Part shown: piece after piece, positions 25,016-33,462 of the stretch | Layout of the letters: each line of letters begins with the position of its first letter | How positions within the stretch are numbered: the first letter of the stretch is position 1 | DNA from: an uncultured Alphaproteobacteria bacterium | Lineage (GTDB): Bacteria > Pseudomonadota > Alphaproteobacteria > HIMB59 | NCBI GenBank assembly: GCA_902599405.1 | Contig: CACKFO010000007.1 | Coordinates: forward strand, 18,176-82,175 | Direction: 5' to 3' | DNA: 64,000 nt | Program-made: the position numbers and the translations under genes | The notes under the pieces: generated by a model | Databases searched by the model: none | Told to the model about the DNA's origin: nothing | What the model saw: only the letters and a program-made list of their open reading frames with translations

Positions 25016-25978
25016 TTAATACTTTATAGCATGCATTATGCTTTCTGGATTATTTAATATTGAAATATAATCTTTCTCTAAGTCCTGAAAGTCACTTTCA
25101 GTGTTTATTAATTTAAGAAGCTGGTTATTAGATAAAGCATTAATTGCTAAATTCAATCTCTTTTTATAATCATATTTTTTTGATAAATATTCTGGAATAT
25201 TTGAAACTTGAGAACCAATAATTTTTAATCTCTTTGAGTGAAAATTACCTCCTAAATTTATATGACCTTTTCTATTTCCATACCAACTAGCCTCAATAAA
25301 TTTTCCCTCTAAATTTAATTTTTTTAGTGATTGGTTTAATACATCATAATTAGATGTTGTATTAATTATAACATCTAAGTCTTTAATTTTTTTAAAATTA
25401 ATAAATTTTAGTCCTAAAATATTAGCAAATTTCTTCTTTTTAATATTTATGTCAGTAATAAAGACATTTTTAAATTTTAGTAATTTATAATAGTAGGCAG
25501 TTAAAATACCAACAGAGCCCATCCCTATTATCAATATTTTGTTATTTAATTTTGCTTGAGTATCCCAAAAAATATTAATAGCTGTTTCCATATTTGCTGT
25601 TAGTAAATATTTTCGAATATCACCATTACCTTTTAAAATATTCACATTATTTATATCAATCTTAAATAGTGACTGATGGGGGTAAAGGCAGAATGTATTT
25701 TTATTTAAATATTTTTTTGGGCCTTCAACTATTTTACCAACATTAATGTAACCGTATTTAATTGGAAAAGAAAAAGATCCCTCTTGAAAAGGAGATTTCA
25801 TTATATCGAACTGATCTTTGCTAATATTACCAGATGCTACTAATCTCTCAGTGCCCTTACTAATTCCTGAATAAAGAGTTTTTACAAGAACAGTTTTAGA
25901 ATTTTTTTTATAGCTTAGTATTTTTTTCTTAATAATTGGTTTATTTTCATTCTTAAGCCATAGAGAATAAGTTTCCAT
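25016..25978 (-). CDS. MDR-superfamily dehydrogenase (BchC-like, zinc-poor)
   Basis: Medium-chain dehydrogenase/reductase, about 320 residues from the ATG at 25978. That start (METYSLWLKN) matches the family N-terminus better than the ATG 27 bases upstream. Marks are LYSGISKGTERLVASG and PFQEGSFSFPIKYGYINVG, resembling the bacteriochlorophyllide dehydrogenase BchC group, CLYPHQSLFKI, NMETAINIFWDT, and the nucleotide-binding strand ILIIGMGSVGILTAYY. The usual GHE and zinc-ligand pattern of alcohol dehydrogenases is absent. It is the first gene of the four-gene minus-strand run and abuts the PTPS gene (1-base gap). The substrate is probably the cluster intermediate. Confidence 0.8.
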   Translation of the reverse strand: METYSLWLKNENKPIIKKKILSYKKNSKTVLVKTLYSGISKGTERLVASGNISKDQFDIMKSPFQEGSFSFPIKYGYINVGKIVEGPKKYLNKNTFCLYPHQSLFKIDINNVNILKGNGDIRKYLLTANMETAINIFWDTQAKLNNKILIIGMGSVGILTAYYYKLLKFKNVFITDINIKKKKFANILGLKFINFKKIKDLDVIINTTSNYDVLNQSLKKLNLEGKFIEASWYGNRKGHINLGGNFHSKRLKIIGSQVSNIPEYLSKKYDYKKRLNLAINALSNNQLLKLINTESDFQDLEKDYISILNNPESIMHAIKY

Positions 25979-26007
25979 AATAATTATATAAATGTTAAAT
26001 ATCACTT

Positions 26008-26766
26008 ATGCTATCAAAGTTTTGGTCCGATTTAACATCAGCAGACATTAGTAAATTAGGTAAAAATAAAATACTTATTCTCCCATTTTCATCTGTAGAA
26101 CAACATGGAGAGCACCTTCCATCAGGTACTGATAAATTAATATTAGATGGAATTTTAAATACTTTTATTAAGAAATATCCCAAACTCAATAAATATTTAA
26201 TTCTACCAAATATTTCTATAGGTTCAGCGAGTGAGCATAATAGCTTTGAGGGCACTCTATCTTCGAACTCTACAAATTATATTGATTATATTATCAGCAT
26301 AGTTGGTGACCTGTGTATTCGTAGATATAAAAAATTTATCTTTTTAAATAGTCATGGCGGACAAATTAGTCACTTAGATATAGCTGCTAAAGAAATTAAA
26401 AGTAGATATAAAGCTGTCGATATTGTTAAGGCACATTATTTTCTATTTAAAGGTTTTGAAAAAATTATTCCAAAAAAGGAATTACTTTATGGATATCATG
26501 GAGGTGAATTTGAAACATCAATAATGCTCCACCTTTATCCAGAATTGATAAAATTAAATAAAATTAAAAGAAACAAACTCTCATCTGACTTTAAATCTAA
26601 AAAAATAATTTCTTATGAAAGAATTATTAAAAGAGCTTGGAATACAAAAGATTTGTCCAAGACAGGTATAATTGGCAATCCTACAAAATCCTCTGCAGAT
26701 AAAGGAAAAAGAATTCTAGATCTTACATCAAGAACCTTAAAAAAAATAATTGATGAAATGAAGTAG
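26008..26766 (+). CDS. Creatininase-family metal-dependent amidohydrolase
   Basis: A 252-residue hydrolase with the full creatininase metal site: Glu31 and His33 in SVEQHGEHLPSGTD, Asp42, His116 in NSHGGQ, and Glu167 in YGYHGGEFETS, with GSASEHNSFEGTL in between. The family includes creatininase, the archaeal FAPy deformylase ArfB of riboflavin/F420 synthesis, and MftE. It starts about 29 bases from the divergent dehydrogenase and ends one base before the convergent tRNA-Cys. With ribA and a RibD-like reductase nearby, an ArfB-like deformylation of a GTP-derived pyrimidine is an attractive guess, not shown. Confidence 0.88.
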   Translation: MLSKFWSDLTSADISKLGKNKILILPFSSVEQHGEHLPSGTDKLILDGILNTFIKKYPKLNKYLILPNISIGSASEHNSFEGTLSSNSTNYIDYIISIVGDLCIRRYKKFIFLNSHGGQISHLDIAAKEIKSRYKAVDIVKAHYFLFKGFEKIIPKKELLYGYHGGEFETSIMLHLYPELIKLNKIKRNKLSSDFKSKKIISYERIIKRAWNTKDLSKTGIIGNPTKSSADKGKRILDLTSRTLKKIIDEMK

Positions 26767-26840
26767 TGGAGGCCCACCCCGGAATCGAACCGAGCTACAA
26801 GGATTTGCAGTCCTCTGCATAACCAATCTGCCAGCGGGCC
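26767..26840 (-). tRNA. tRNA-Cys (GCA)
   Basis: On the minus strand the gene starts GGCCCGCTGGCAGATTGGTT and ends with a T-arm GGTTCGATTCC, the closing acceptor strand and encoded TCCA. The acceptor stem pairs GGCCCGC with GTGGGCC, allowing one wobble or mismatch. The anticodon loop CTGCAAA gives GCA (26806-26808), decoding Cys. The length is 74 bases including CCA. It ends directly against the creatininase stop codon. Confidence 0.96.
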
Positions 26841-26861
26841 ATAAAAATTAGCATAACACTT

Positions 26862-27560
26862 TTATTGATATTTGTAATCGGGATTAGTGCCAGATGTATA
26901 TTCTATACCATCAATTACTACTTTTGGCCAAGTACCAATTCCAATAAGTTTGGGCCTTGACTCCAGATATTCTAAAATACCTTGAATCTTTTCAAAATCA
27001 CTCATAAATTTTTTTAACTTTGGAAAGTTATCTAAAATTTTATCATCTAATAGCAATGCAAGTGAAACATGATGATAAACATTAAAATCACAAAAAAATG
27101 CTCTTTCTCCTAAAAAAAAATTTCCTTCATATTTACTTAGTAACTTTTCAAAATTTGTAAAAGCTTTAGGTAAAATTTCATCTAAAAGATTTTTTTTATT
27201 CTTTAAGTGCATTTCACCAACCCAAACATTTATTGTTGGATTTAAAGGAAAAAATAAATCATGGGCTGACTCAAATATAGAGTCAGCATATGCCACCATT
27301 TCCTCATTATTGGGGATATTCTTTGTAAGTTTAGCTATATATCTTGAGATAGTATTGCTTTGCCATATTTCAATTTTCTCATCTATAACAAGCAAAGGTA
27401 ATTTATGAAAAATCACCTCTTTTTTGACATCACCCCATGGTTTTTTAAAATAATCCCATGCCATTTCATATGAATATTCGATACCCGCAGTATGTAGCAT
27501 CATCCTTGGAGCCTCACACAGAGCTCTAAGATTGAAATAGATTAACTGTAGTTTAGACAT
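26862..27560 (-). CDS. Glutathione S-transferase family protein
   Basis: A 232-residue cytosolic GST with an N-terminal thioredoxin-like domain (LQLIYFNLRALCEAPRMML, residues 3-21, Tyr8 a likely glutathione contact) and the cis-Pro and gamma-glutamyl-binding motifs in HKLPLLVIDEKIEIWQSNTI (about 52-71). The C-terminal all-helical domain includes GNFFLGERAFFCDFNVYHH. The pattern resembles sigma-class GSTs. It is divergent from the glutamine-synthetase-like gene. The substrate is unknown. Confidence 0.85.
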   Translation of the reverse strand: MSKLQLIYFNLRALCEAPRMMLHTAGIEYSYEMAWDYFKKPWGDVKKEVIFHKLPLLVIDEKIEIWQSNTISRYIAKLTKNIPNNEEMVAYADSIFESAHDLFFPLNPTINVWVGEMHLKNKKNLLDEILPKAFTNFEKLLSKYEGNFFLGERAFFCDFNVYHHVSLALLLDDKILDNFPKLKKFMSDFEKIQGILEYLESRPKLIGIGTWPKVVIDGIEYTSGTNPDYKYQ

Positions 27561-27599
27561 AAAGTTTATATTAATATTTTTATATTATAAATATTTGTC

Positions 27600-28985
27600 A
27601 TGAAAACTAAAAATTATTTATCTGAAGCACAAAATTTTCTTAAGAGAAATACACAAGTAAAATCATTCGATATTGTAATACATGATTGTAATGGTGTAGG
27701 TCGTGGAAAAATAATAAGAAGAAATGAGTTATTAAATTTGTATAAGTCAGGTAGGCAATTTCCTCTTTCATTACTTGGAATGGATATTACTGGTGAGGAT
27801 ACACCTGAAACAGGATTGATTTTAGAGCAAGGTGATGGTGACATAAAAGCTTGGCCTGTACCATCATCACTAAAGTTATTGCATAACAGCAAACCACCAA
27901 GAGGTGAGTTATTCATGAACATGTATGATATTGATGGAAAAAAATTGTTAACAGATCCAAGAAACGTTTTGGAAAATAAAATTCAAGATTTTAAAAAAAA
28001 AGGAATTAATTTTTATGCAGCATTTGAGCTAGAATTTTTTCTTGTTTCAAATGAATTGGATGAGTATGGAAAACTTAAACCAGCAAAATCTATAATTGGA
28101 AAAAGAGCATCAATTAAAAGGACAGATGTATATTCAGTAGATCATCTCCATGGTATGTTACCTTTAATTGATGATATTTATGAAGCTACAAAACTTGCAA
28201 AAATAGATGCTGAAACTATTATTTCAGAGTACGCACCCGGTCAATACGAATTAACATTAAAACATCAAAAATCGTTACTAAAAGCTGCTGATGATATTTT
28301 AAGGCTAAAAAGAATTATAAGAGCACAAGCAAGAAAACATGGAGTCACTGCATGCTTTATGGCAAAACCTATGGAAAATATTTCTGGTTCTGGAATGCAT
28401 TTTCATATTTCACTTTATGATCAAAAAGAAAAAAATATTTTTGCCGAAAGAAATAATGAAAAAATAAATAAAAATCTTAATTATGCACTTGGGGGTCTTT
28501 CAAAAACCATGGGTGAAAGTATGTTGATATTCGCACCAAACGCTAATAGTTGGAGGAGATTTGTTTCAGGGTCTTATGCACCAACAAAGCCTAATTGGGG
28601 AATAGATAACAGATCAGTTGCTTTTCGAATACCAAGTAGTAATAAAAATAATAGAAGGATAGAACATAGAGTCTCAGGAGTTGATGCAAACCCATATTTA
28701 GTAGCCTTAACTATAATTTCAGCAATTGAATTAGGAATTCAAAATAAAATTTCTCCAGATAAACAAACAACCGGAAATGCTTATTTAAAGAAAAATAATC
28801 AAAAATACAAAATTCCTTCTGACTGGAATTCATCAATTATGCTATCTAAGAAATCCTCTTTTTTAAAACAAACTTTAGGCCCAGAATTACATAAGGCGTT
28901 TATAGCCATTAAGGAAATGGAATATCTTAAATTTGCTAGTACTATATCAGAATTAGATATTGATTTATATTTAGATGCTATTTAA
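27600..28985 (+). CDS. Glutamine-synthetase-family ligase (PuuA/GlnT-like)
   Basis: ATP-dependent gamma-glutamyl ligase fold, 461 residues. Visible marks are FYAAFELEFFLV (metal-binding Glu pair, about 140-150), EYAPGQYELTLKH, the ATP/metal histidine region SGSGMHFHISLYD, and the glutamate-binding RRIEHRVSGVDANPYL. The N-terminal half lacks the Tyr-adenylation loop of housekeeping GlnA, and the sequence is nearer the group that joins glutamate to amines (gamma-glutamylputrescine synthetase and relatives). It overlaps the convergent PanB-like gene by 8 bases. An amine-catabolism role fits the carnitine genes 3 kb away, but the substrate is inferred. Confidence 0.82.
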   Translation: MKTKNYLSEAQNFLKRNTQVKSFDIVIHDCNGVGRGKIIRRNELLNLYKSGRQFPLSLLGMDITGEDTPETGLILEQGDGDIKAWPVPSSLKLLHNSKPPRGELFMNMYDIDGKKLLTDPRNVLENKIQDFKKKGINFYAAFELEFFLVSNELDEYGKLKPAKSIIGKRASIKRTDVYSVDHLHGMLPLIDDIYEATKLAKIDAETIISEYAPGQYELTLKHQKSLLKAADDILRLKRIIRAQARKHGVTACFMAKPMENISGSGMHFHISLYDQKEKNIFAERNNEKINKNLNYALGGLSKTMGESMLIFAPNANSWRRFVSGSYAPTKPNWGIDNRSVAFRIPSSNKNNRRIEHRVSGVDANPYLVALTIISAIELGIQNKISPDKQTTGNAYLKKNNQKYKIPSDWNSSIMLSKKSSFLKQTLGPELHKAFIAIKEMEYLKFASTISELDIDLYLDAI

Positions 28986-29763
28986 CTTTATCTAGAAAAT
29001 CATTAAGCTCTTTTTCTTCCATTTTAATAAGATGTTTTTCTTCAGGGTATACACCACTATTAAATTCATCAACAAACATCTTAAAACCTTTTATTCTTAA
29101 TTCTTGTAATTCTCTCTCTTTAATTTCTAAATCTACATATTTTTTTGCATGTCGAGGATAATGACCAACGTTTGTACCAAGTATATCATTACAAAATAAA
29201 TATTGTGTATCACACACATCACCACAACCCATACCCATAGTTATCATTTTAGTATTCTTTGTTATAAATTCTGCAAGCTCAACTGGTACCACCTCAACTT
29301 CTACGCAAGCCGCTCCAGCATTTTCGAGATCTTTTACTTTTTGATATACTTTAAATGCTTCATTTGATGTTTTTCCTACAGCTCTGTAATTAGTCCATGT
29401 TGCAATATTTGGGACTAATCCAACGTGTGCAGTTACAGGTATTCCCTCTTTTGCCATAGCTTCAATAAAGTTAATTGAGTGTGAACAATAAATAGCATCT
29501 GCTCCCATTTCCATTATTTCAAAACCTTTTTTTATTGCCTCTTGAGGAGAACTCACCAACCCATGTTTAAGACCAACAGATAAAAATGCTGTTGGAGCAA
29601 CATTTCTTACATCCTTGAAATGATGATCGGGTTCACAGGAAATTATTTCAATTCCTGCTTTATAGGCAGCTTCTGCCTCTTTTGCTGTATCTATATGAGT
29701 TTGAGGCCACTTCTTTTTCCCTTTTTGACTCCATAAATCAAAAACGGTAGTTCTTTTAGCCAT
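28978..29763 (-). CDS. PanB-like (ketopantoate hydroxymethyltransferase family) protein with altered active site
   Basis: A 261-residue TIM-barrel protein of the PEP-mutase/PanB superfamily. It keeps GIPVTAHVGLVPN, EVEVVPVELAEFIT (general base region) and GMGCGDVCDTQYL...DILG from PanB. It lacks the VGDS motif (SCEPDHHF instead), the DMPF strand with its metal Asp, and the VKLEGG motif with Lys and Glu (IYCSHS instead), so two of the metal ligands seem gone. Ketopantoate synthesis is therefore doubtful; a related aldol or lyase reaction is more likely. It overlaps the desaturase gene upstream by 8 bases, suggesting a two-gene operon. Confidence 0.65.
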   Translation of the reverse strand: MAKRTTVFDLWSQKGKKKWPQTHIDTAKEAEAAYKAGIEIISCEPDHHFKDVRNVAPTAFLSVGLKHGLVSSPQEAIKKGFEIMEMGADAIYCSHSINFIEAMAKEGIPVTAHVGLVPNIATWTNYRAVGKTSNEAFKVYQKVKDLENAGAACVEVEVVPVELAEFITKNTKMITMGMGCGDVCDTQYLFCNDILGTNVGHYPRHAKKYVDLEIKERELQELRIKGFKMFVDEFNSGVYPEEKHLIKMEEKELNDFLDKVK

Positions 29764-30748
29764 TGTTATTAGATGGAACAGCTACATTTAATTCGTAAGA
29801 AGGGTCTTTTGCCTGTTTAAATATAGTAGGTATTATTTCAGAGTAAGCACCCCAGAGACCTTTCTTGGCTGGTGGCATCTGATCTTTAACTAATTGATGC
29901 AGTTTAGGCAAGTTATGCGAAGGCACAGTTGGGAACATATGGTGTTCAATATGATATTCCATCTGCCAATATAAAAAACTGAAGATCGGGTTTAAATGCA
30001 TTGTTCTAGTACTATATCTGTGATCTTTAATATTATCTTTTAACCCAGTGTGTTGAGTTAATCCAAAAAGTCTTTTGAGTGTTATCCCATAAAAGTTTGG
30101 AAGTAAAAAATATAAAACTGGTAACCAAGACTGAAAAGCAATTGATATTGTTATTAATAAGATCCAAATACCAACATGTAATCTTGAGGAGTTTATACAT
30201 TTTTGATGTTCTTTTTCAGGAATAACTTGTTTCATTACTTCTGTTTTTTTGCCTAAAGCATGAAGAATAGTTTCGTATTGAGTTGTTTTTTTAAAATTAA
30301 TTATGTCAAAGAAAGGTATGAATAAACTGAAAAAGTAAAAAACATCGGTTGGTCTTCTAATTGCAATTTCAAAATCAAGAGGATCATCAAAGTAAGTATA
30401 ACCATGATGACGAAAATGTGACCATCTCCATCTTACTGGTTCAAAACCATTCATATAACTACCAATTTGATAAAAAAAGTTATTCCAATAGTTCGTTTTA
30501 AAAGCTGTTTTATGTCCAGTTTCGTGCCAAATAGGATCTGCGCAATTCCATATATTTCCATAAATTAAAAAAAATAATAAAGACCACCAAGTCCCCCATG
30601 TCATATAAGCTAAAACACCGAATACAATTAAAGACCCAAAGAAAATAAACATGTGTTTAAAACCTTGATAATCCGACTTCTTAAGAAGCTTTACAAACTC
30701 TTCTTTATCAACGTCACAATGATGCCATTTGTCTAAGTCAACTTTCAT
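29756..30748 (-). CDS. Membrane fatty-acid desaturase/hydroxylase-type di-iron protein
   Basis: A 330-residue integral membrane di-iron oxygenase. The three histidine boxes are clear: HETGH (75-79), HFRHH (111-115) and EYHIEHH (about 280-287), on a frame of four hydrophobic spans (30-65, two around 140-160 and 195-220). The family includes acyl-lipid desaturases and alkane/xylene-type hydroxylases, so the substrate need not be a lipid. It lies upstream of the PanB-like gene with an 8-base overlap. The ATG at 30748 gives a soluble N-terminus (KVDLDKWHHCDVDKEEF). Confidence 0.87.
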   Translation of the reverse strand: MKVDLDKWHHCDVDKEEFVKLLKKSDYQGFKHMFIFFGSLIVFGVLAYMTWGTWWSLLFFLIYGNIWNCADPIWHETGHKTAFKTNYWNNFFYQIGSYMNGFEPVRWRWSHFRHHGYTYFDDPLDFEIAIRRPTDVFYFFSLFIPFFDIINFKKTTQYETILHALGKKTEVMKQVIPEKEHQKCINSSRLHVGIWILLITISIAFQSWLPVLYFLLPNFYGITLKRLFGLTQHTGLKDNIKDHRYSTRTMHLNPIFSFLYWQMEYHIEHHMFPTVPSHNLPKLHQLVKDQMPPAKKGLWGAYSEIIPTIFKQAKDPSYELNVAVPSNNNG

Positions 30749-30788
30749 TTACAAAAAAATACCATAAACTAAAAAAAAATAAATAAGG

Positions 30789-31211
30789 TCAGACAAAAGA
30801 TCCTATTGCACCAGCTATGGCAAGAATCAGGCCCAATCTAGATAAAGACCCAGAATTTTTAATATATTTTTGATTGGGGGATAGGCTTTTTCTAGCTGAT
30901 ACATATAAATGCATATTTATAAATATTGCTGTTATTAAAATTAAGCTAGCTCCAAATAATTTCATATGAAAAGCCCAACCTAAATTAAATGAGCCGTATA
31001 TTACCAATAGCAAAATAATTCCAGTAACCCACATTGTGATGATAGCTAATAAAGATAAAAATGCTAAAACCTTAAAACCTTTGGCCAAATGAGGCTCAGG
31101 CACTTTACCTTCTTTTTTATATATAGATTGTATAACAGCACTACCAATACCTCCTCCTCCAGCAATAAACAGGGATATAAGATGAAGAAACTTACAAATG
31201 TATATAATCAT
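30789..31211 (-). CDS. Conserved four-span membrane protein of unknown function
   Basis: A 140-residue protein with four hydrophobic helices (about 3-20, 47-70, 78-98 and 120-139). The first has a glycine-rich stretch (FIAGGGGIGSAVIQ) and the His near its start (KFLHLISLF) resembles heme- or copper-associated membrane proteins such as DUF2269 or CopD-like folds. I cannot place it in a known family with certainty. It is 40 bases upstream of the desaturase start on the same strand and may be co-transcribed with it as a redox partner, which is inference. Confidence 0.6.
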   Translation of the reverse strand: MIIYICKFLHLISLFIAGGGGIGSAVIQSIYKKEGKVPEPHLAKGFKVLAFLSLLAIITMWVTGIILLLVIYGSFNLGWAFHMKLFGASLILITAIFINMHLYVSARKSLSPNQKYIKNSGSLSRLGLILAIAGAIGSFV

Positions 31212-31262
31212 ACAAAAAAAATATCATAATTTAATATTTATGAGTTAATATATTTTTAAAAG

Positions 31263-32234
31263 TTGATTAAAAAAAAGATTGTCACAATAGTCGGTGCTGG
31301 CGTCATTGGTGCTGGATGGGCTGCTAGAATGCTAGCATGTGGTCTAATAGTTAACGCTTATGACCCAAGTGTTAAGGCAAGAAAGCAACTATTATTTAAT
31401 ACCAAAACAGCTTTAAAGAGCCTTCAAAGATTAGGTTTAAATAAAAATGCAAAACTTAGTAATTTGAAAATTTATTCTGATCTCAAAGAGTCCCTTCATT
31501 TAACCACCTTTGTCCAAGAAAATGCTCCAGAGAATGAAAAGTTAAAGAAGAAACTTCTCAAAGATATAGATAAATTATTGCCAAAAAATATAATCATTGC
31601 GTCTAGTTCATCAGGACTTTTGCCTACAAGAATTCAATCTTTATGTAATTATCCAGAAAGAGTTTGTATAGGACATCCATTTAACCCTGTATATTTATTA
31701 CCTCTTGTCGAGTTGGTATCAGGAAAGCAAACAAAGAAAAACACAATTATCAGAGCTAAGAAGTTTTACGAGGAAATAGGAATGAAGCCTTTGATTGTAA
31801 AAAAAGAAATTGAGGGCTATATATCTGATCGCTTACAAGAGGCTCTTTGGAGAGAGGCACTTCACATAATTAAAGATGGCATTGCTTCAACTCAAGATGT
31901 TGACGATGCGATTGTTTATGGACCTGGATTACGATGGTCTTTTATGGGTGTTTGTCTAACTTTTCATCTTGCAGGAGGGCAAACTGGTATGAAACACATG
32001 TTAGAGCAGTTTGGACCTGCTCTTAAATTACCTTGGACTAAATTAAAGGCGCCAAAACTTGATGCAAAGCTAAAAAAATTAATGATTTCAGGCACAAAAA
32101 AACAGGCAGGAAAATACACTATAAAAGATCTAGAGGTGCAAAGAGATATTTTTTTGATTGAAATCATGAAAACTTTGAATAAATATCAAAGTAATAATTT
32201 TCCTAATTGGAATAAAACATTTAATAAATTTTAA
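31263..32234 (+). CDS. lcdH: L-carnitine (3-) dehydrogenase
   Basis: NAD-dependent enzyme of the 3-hydroxyacyl-CoA dehydrogenase family that oxidises carnitine to 3-dehydrocarnitine. The N-terminal Rossmann motif is VGAGVIGAGWAARML (about 10-24). The middle has ENAPENEKLKKKLL and SSSSGLLPT with GHPFNPVYLLPLVELV. The C-terminal domain has the stretch GPGLRWSFMGVCLTFHLAGG and MKHMLEQFGPALKLPW, which I know as carnitine-dehydrogenase-specific. The start is TTG, giving the normal N-terminus. The next gene, gamma-butyrobetaine dioxygenase, follows after one base, and the pairing supports the assignment. Confidence 0.88.
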   Translation: MIKKKIVTIVGAGVIGAGWAARMLACGLIVNAYDPSVKARKQLLFNTKTALKSLQRLGLNKNAKLSNLKIYSDLKESLHLTTFVQENAPENEKLKKKLLKDIDKLLPKNIIIASSSSGLLPTRIQSLCNYPERVCIGHPFNPVYLLPLVELVSGKQTKKNTIIRAKKFYEEIGMKPLIVKKEIEGYISDRLQEALWREALHIIKDGIASTQDVDDAIVYGPGLRWSFMGVCLTFHLAGGQTGMKHMLEQFGPALKLPWTKLKAPKLDAKLKKLMISGTKKQAGKYTIKDLEVQRDIFLIEIMKTLNKYQSNNFPNWNKTFNKF

Positions 32235-32235
32235 T

Positions 32236-33378
32236 ATGAGCGAAAATCTTTCAATTAAAACAATCGATAAAAATAACAAGTCTATTTTGGTCGATTGGAG
32301 TGATGGTTTTAAAAGTAAATATAATTTCTTATGGTTGAGAGATAATTGTCCCTCTGAAGTGCATCCAACAGCTCGTGAACGAACTTTTAATTTGCTTGAT
32401 GTATCTGAAGATATTCACCCTAAAAATTACTCTCTAAATAGTGAAGGTAATCTTGAGATTGAATGGAGTGAGGGAGGACATAAAAGTGTTTATGAGAGAG
32501 ATTGGTTGAGACATAATTGTTATTCTTTAAAACACAGTCGAGAGTACGTTTCACCATATAGGATTTGGGATAAATCCATGCAAGATAGATTTACTGATAT
32601 TCAAATAGATTACAGCGAAATAATTAGTAGTGATGATGGTTTAAAAAAGTGGTTACAGCAACTACATTTTTTTGGTATTTCAATTGTTAAAAATGCTCCA
32701 ACAGATGTAAATTCTGGTTTTGATATCCTGAAAAATATAAGTCACACTCGAGAAACTTTTTTTAAAACACCATTCGAGGTCATTGATATACCTAACCCTA
32801 ATAATTCAGCTTATACTGCTGCAGGTCTAAGAAATCATATTGATTTACCATATTATGAGATAGCTCCAGGATATCAGTTTCTTCACTGCTTAATAAATAA
32901 TGCTACTGGGGGTGAGTCAGTTGCTGTAGATGGTTTTAAGGTAATTGATTATTTAAAAAATAATCACCCAGATGATTATGACGTACTACTTAATACGTCT
33001 GTAAAATTTGTAAATAGAGACTACACAACTAATACAATTAGAGTAATGCATAAACCTATAATAACTCTTGATCACAATAATGATTATAATGATATTAGGT
33101 TCAGCGTTGCCTATATGGGAGTTATGGACTGCCATCCTGATCAAATGGATCATTTTTACTCAGCATACAGAAAGCTTTTAAGCTTTCTTCATGACCAGAG
33201 GTTTGAAATTAACTTTCGTATGCAAGCCGGAGATATTTTTAGTTTTAATAATCGAAGAGTGTTACATGGTAGAAAAGAATATGATGCCAATTCTGGAGAA
33301 AGGCACCTTCAAGGTTATTATATGGATAGAGATGAAATATTGGGTCGCTTAAATTATATTGAAAATTTAAATCCTTAA
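32236..33378 (+). CDS. Gamma-butyrobetaine dioxygenase (2-oxoglutarate/Fe-dependent)
   Basis: Hydroxylates gamma-butyrobetaine to L-carnitine using Fe(II) and 2-oxoglutarate. The 380-residue protein has the two-domain plan of BBOX1: an N-terminal zinc-type domain (FLWLRDNCPSEVHPTARERT, about 33-54), then a TauD-like jelly roll with the facial triad His201-x-Asp203 in RNHIDLPYYE and His344 in NRRVLHGRKEYD, followed by the Arg region for 2-oxoglutarate. It follows the carnitine dehydrogenase after one base, so the pair forms a two-step route from gamma-butyrobetaine to 3-dehydrocarnitine. A trimethyllysine dioxygenase role is a less likely alternative. Confidence 0.87.
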   Translation: MSENLSIKTIDKNNKSILVDWSDGFKSKYNFLWLRDNCPSEVHPTARERTFNLLDVSEDIHPKNYSLNSEGNLEIEWSEGGHKSVYERDWLRHNCYSLKHSREYVSPYRIWDKSMQDRFTDIQIDYSEIISSDDGLKKWLQQLHFFGISIVKNAPTDVNSGFDILKNISHTRETFFKTPFEVIDIPNPNNSAYTAAGLRNHIDLPYYEIAPGYQFLHCLINNATGGESVAVDGFKVIDYLKNNHPDDYDVLLNTSVKFVNRDYTTNTIRVMHKPIITLDHNNDYNDIRFSVAYMGVMDCHPDQMDHFYSAYRKLLSFLHDQRFEINFRMQAGDIFSFNNRRVLHGRKEYDANSGERHLQGYYMDRDEILGRLNYIENLNP

Positions 33379-33462
33379 ATTTAATAAAAATTAAAATAAA
33401 AAATTCAAGAGTTGTTCAAAGATTACAGTAGTATAAATACAAAAAATTTATTGGGGTTATTT

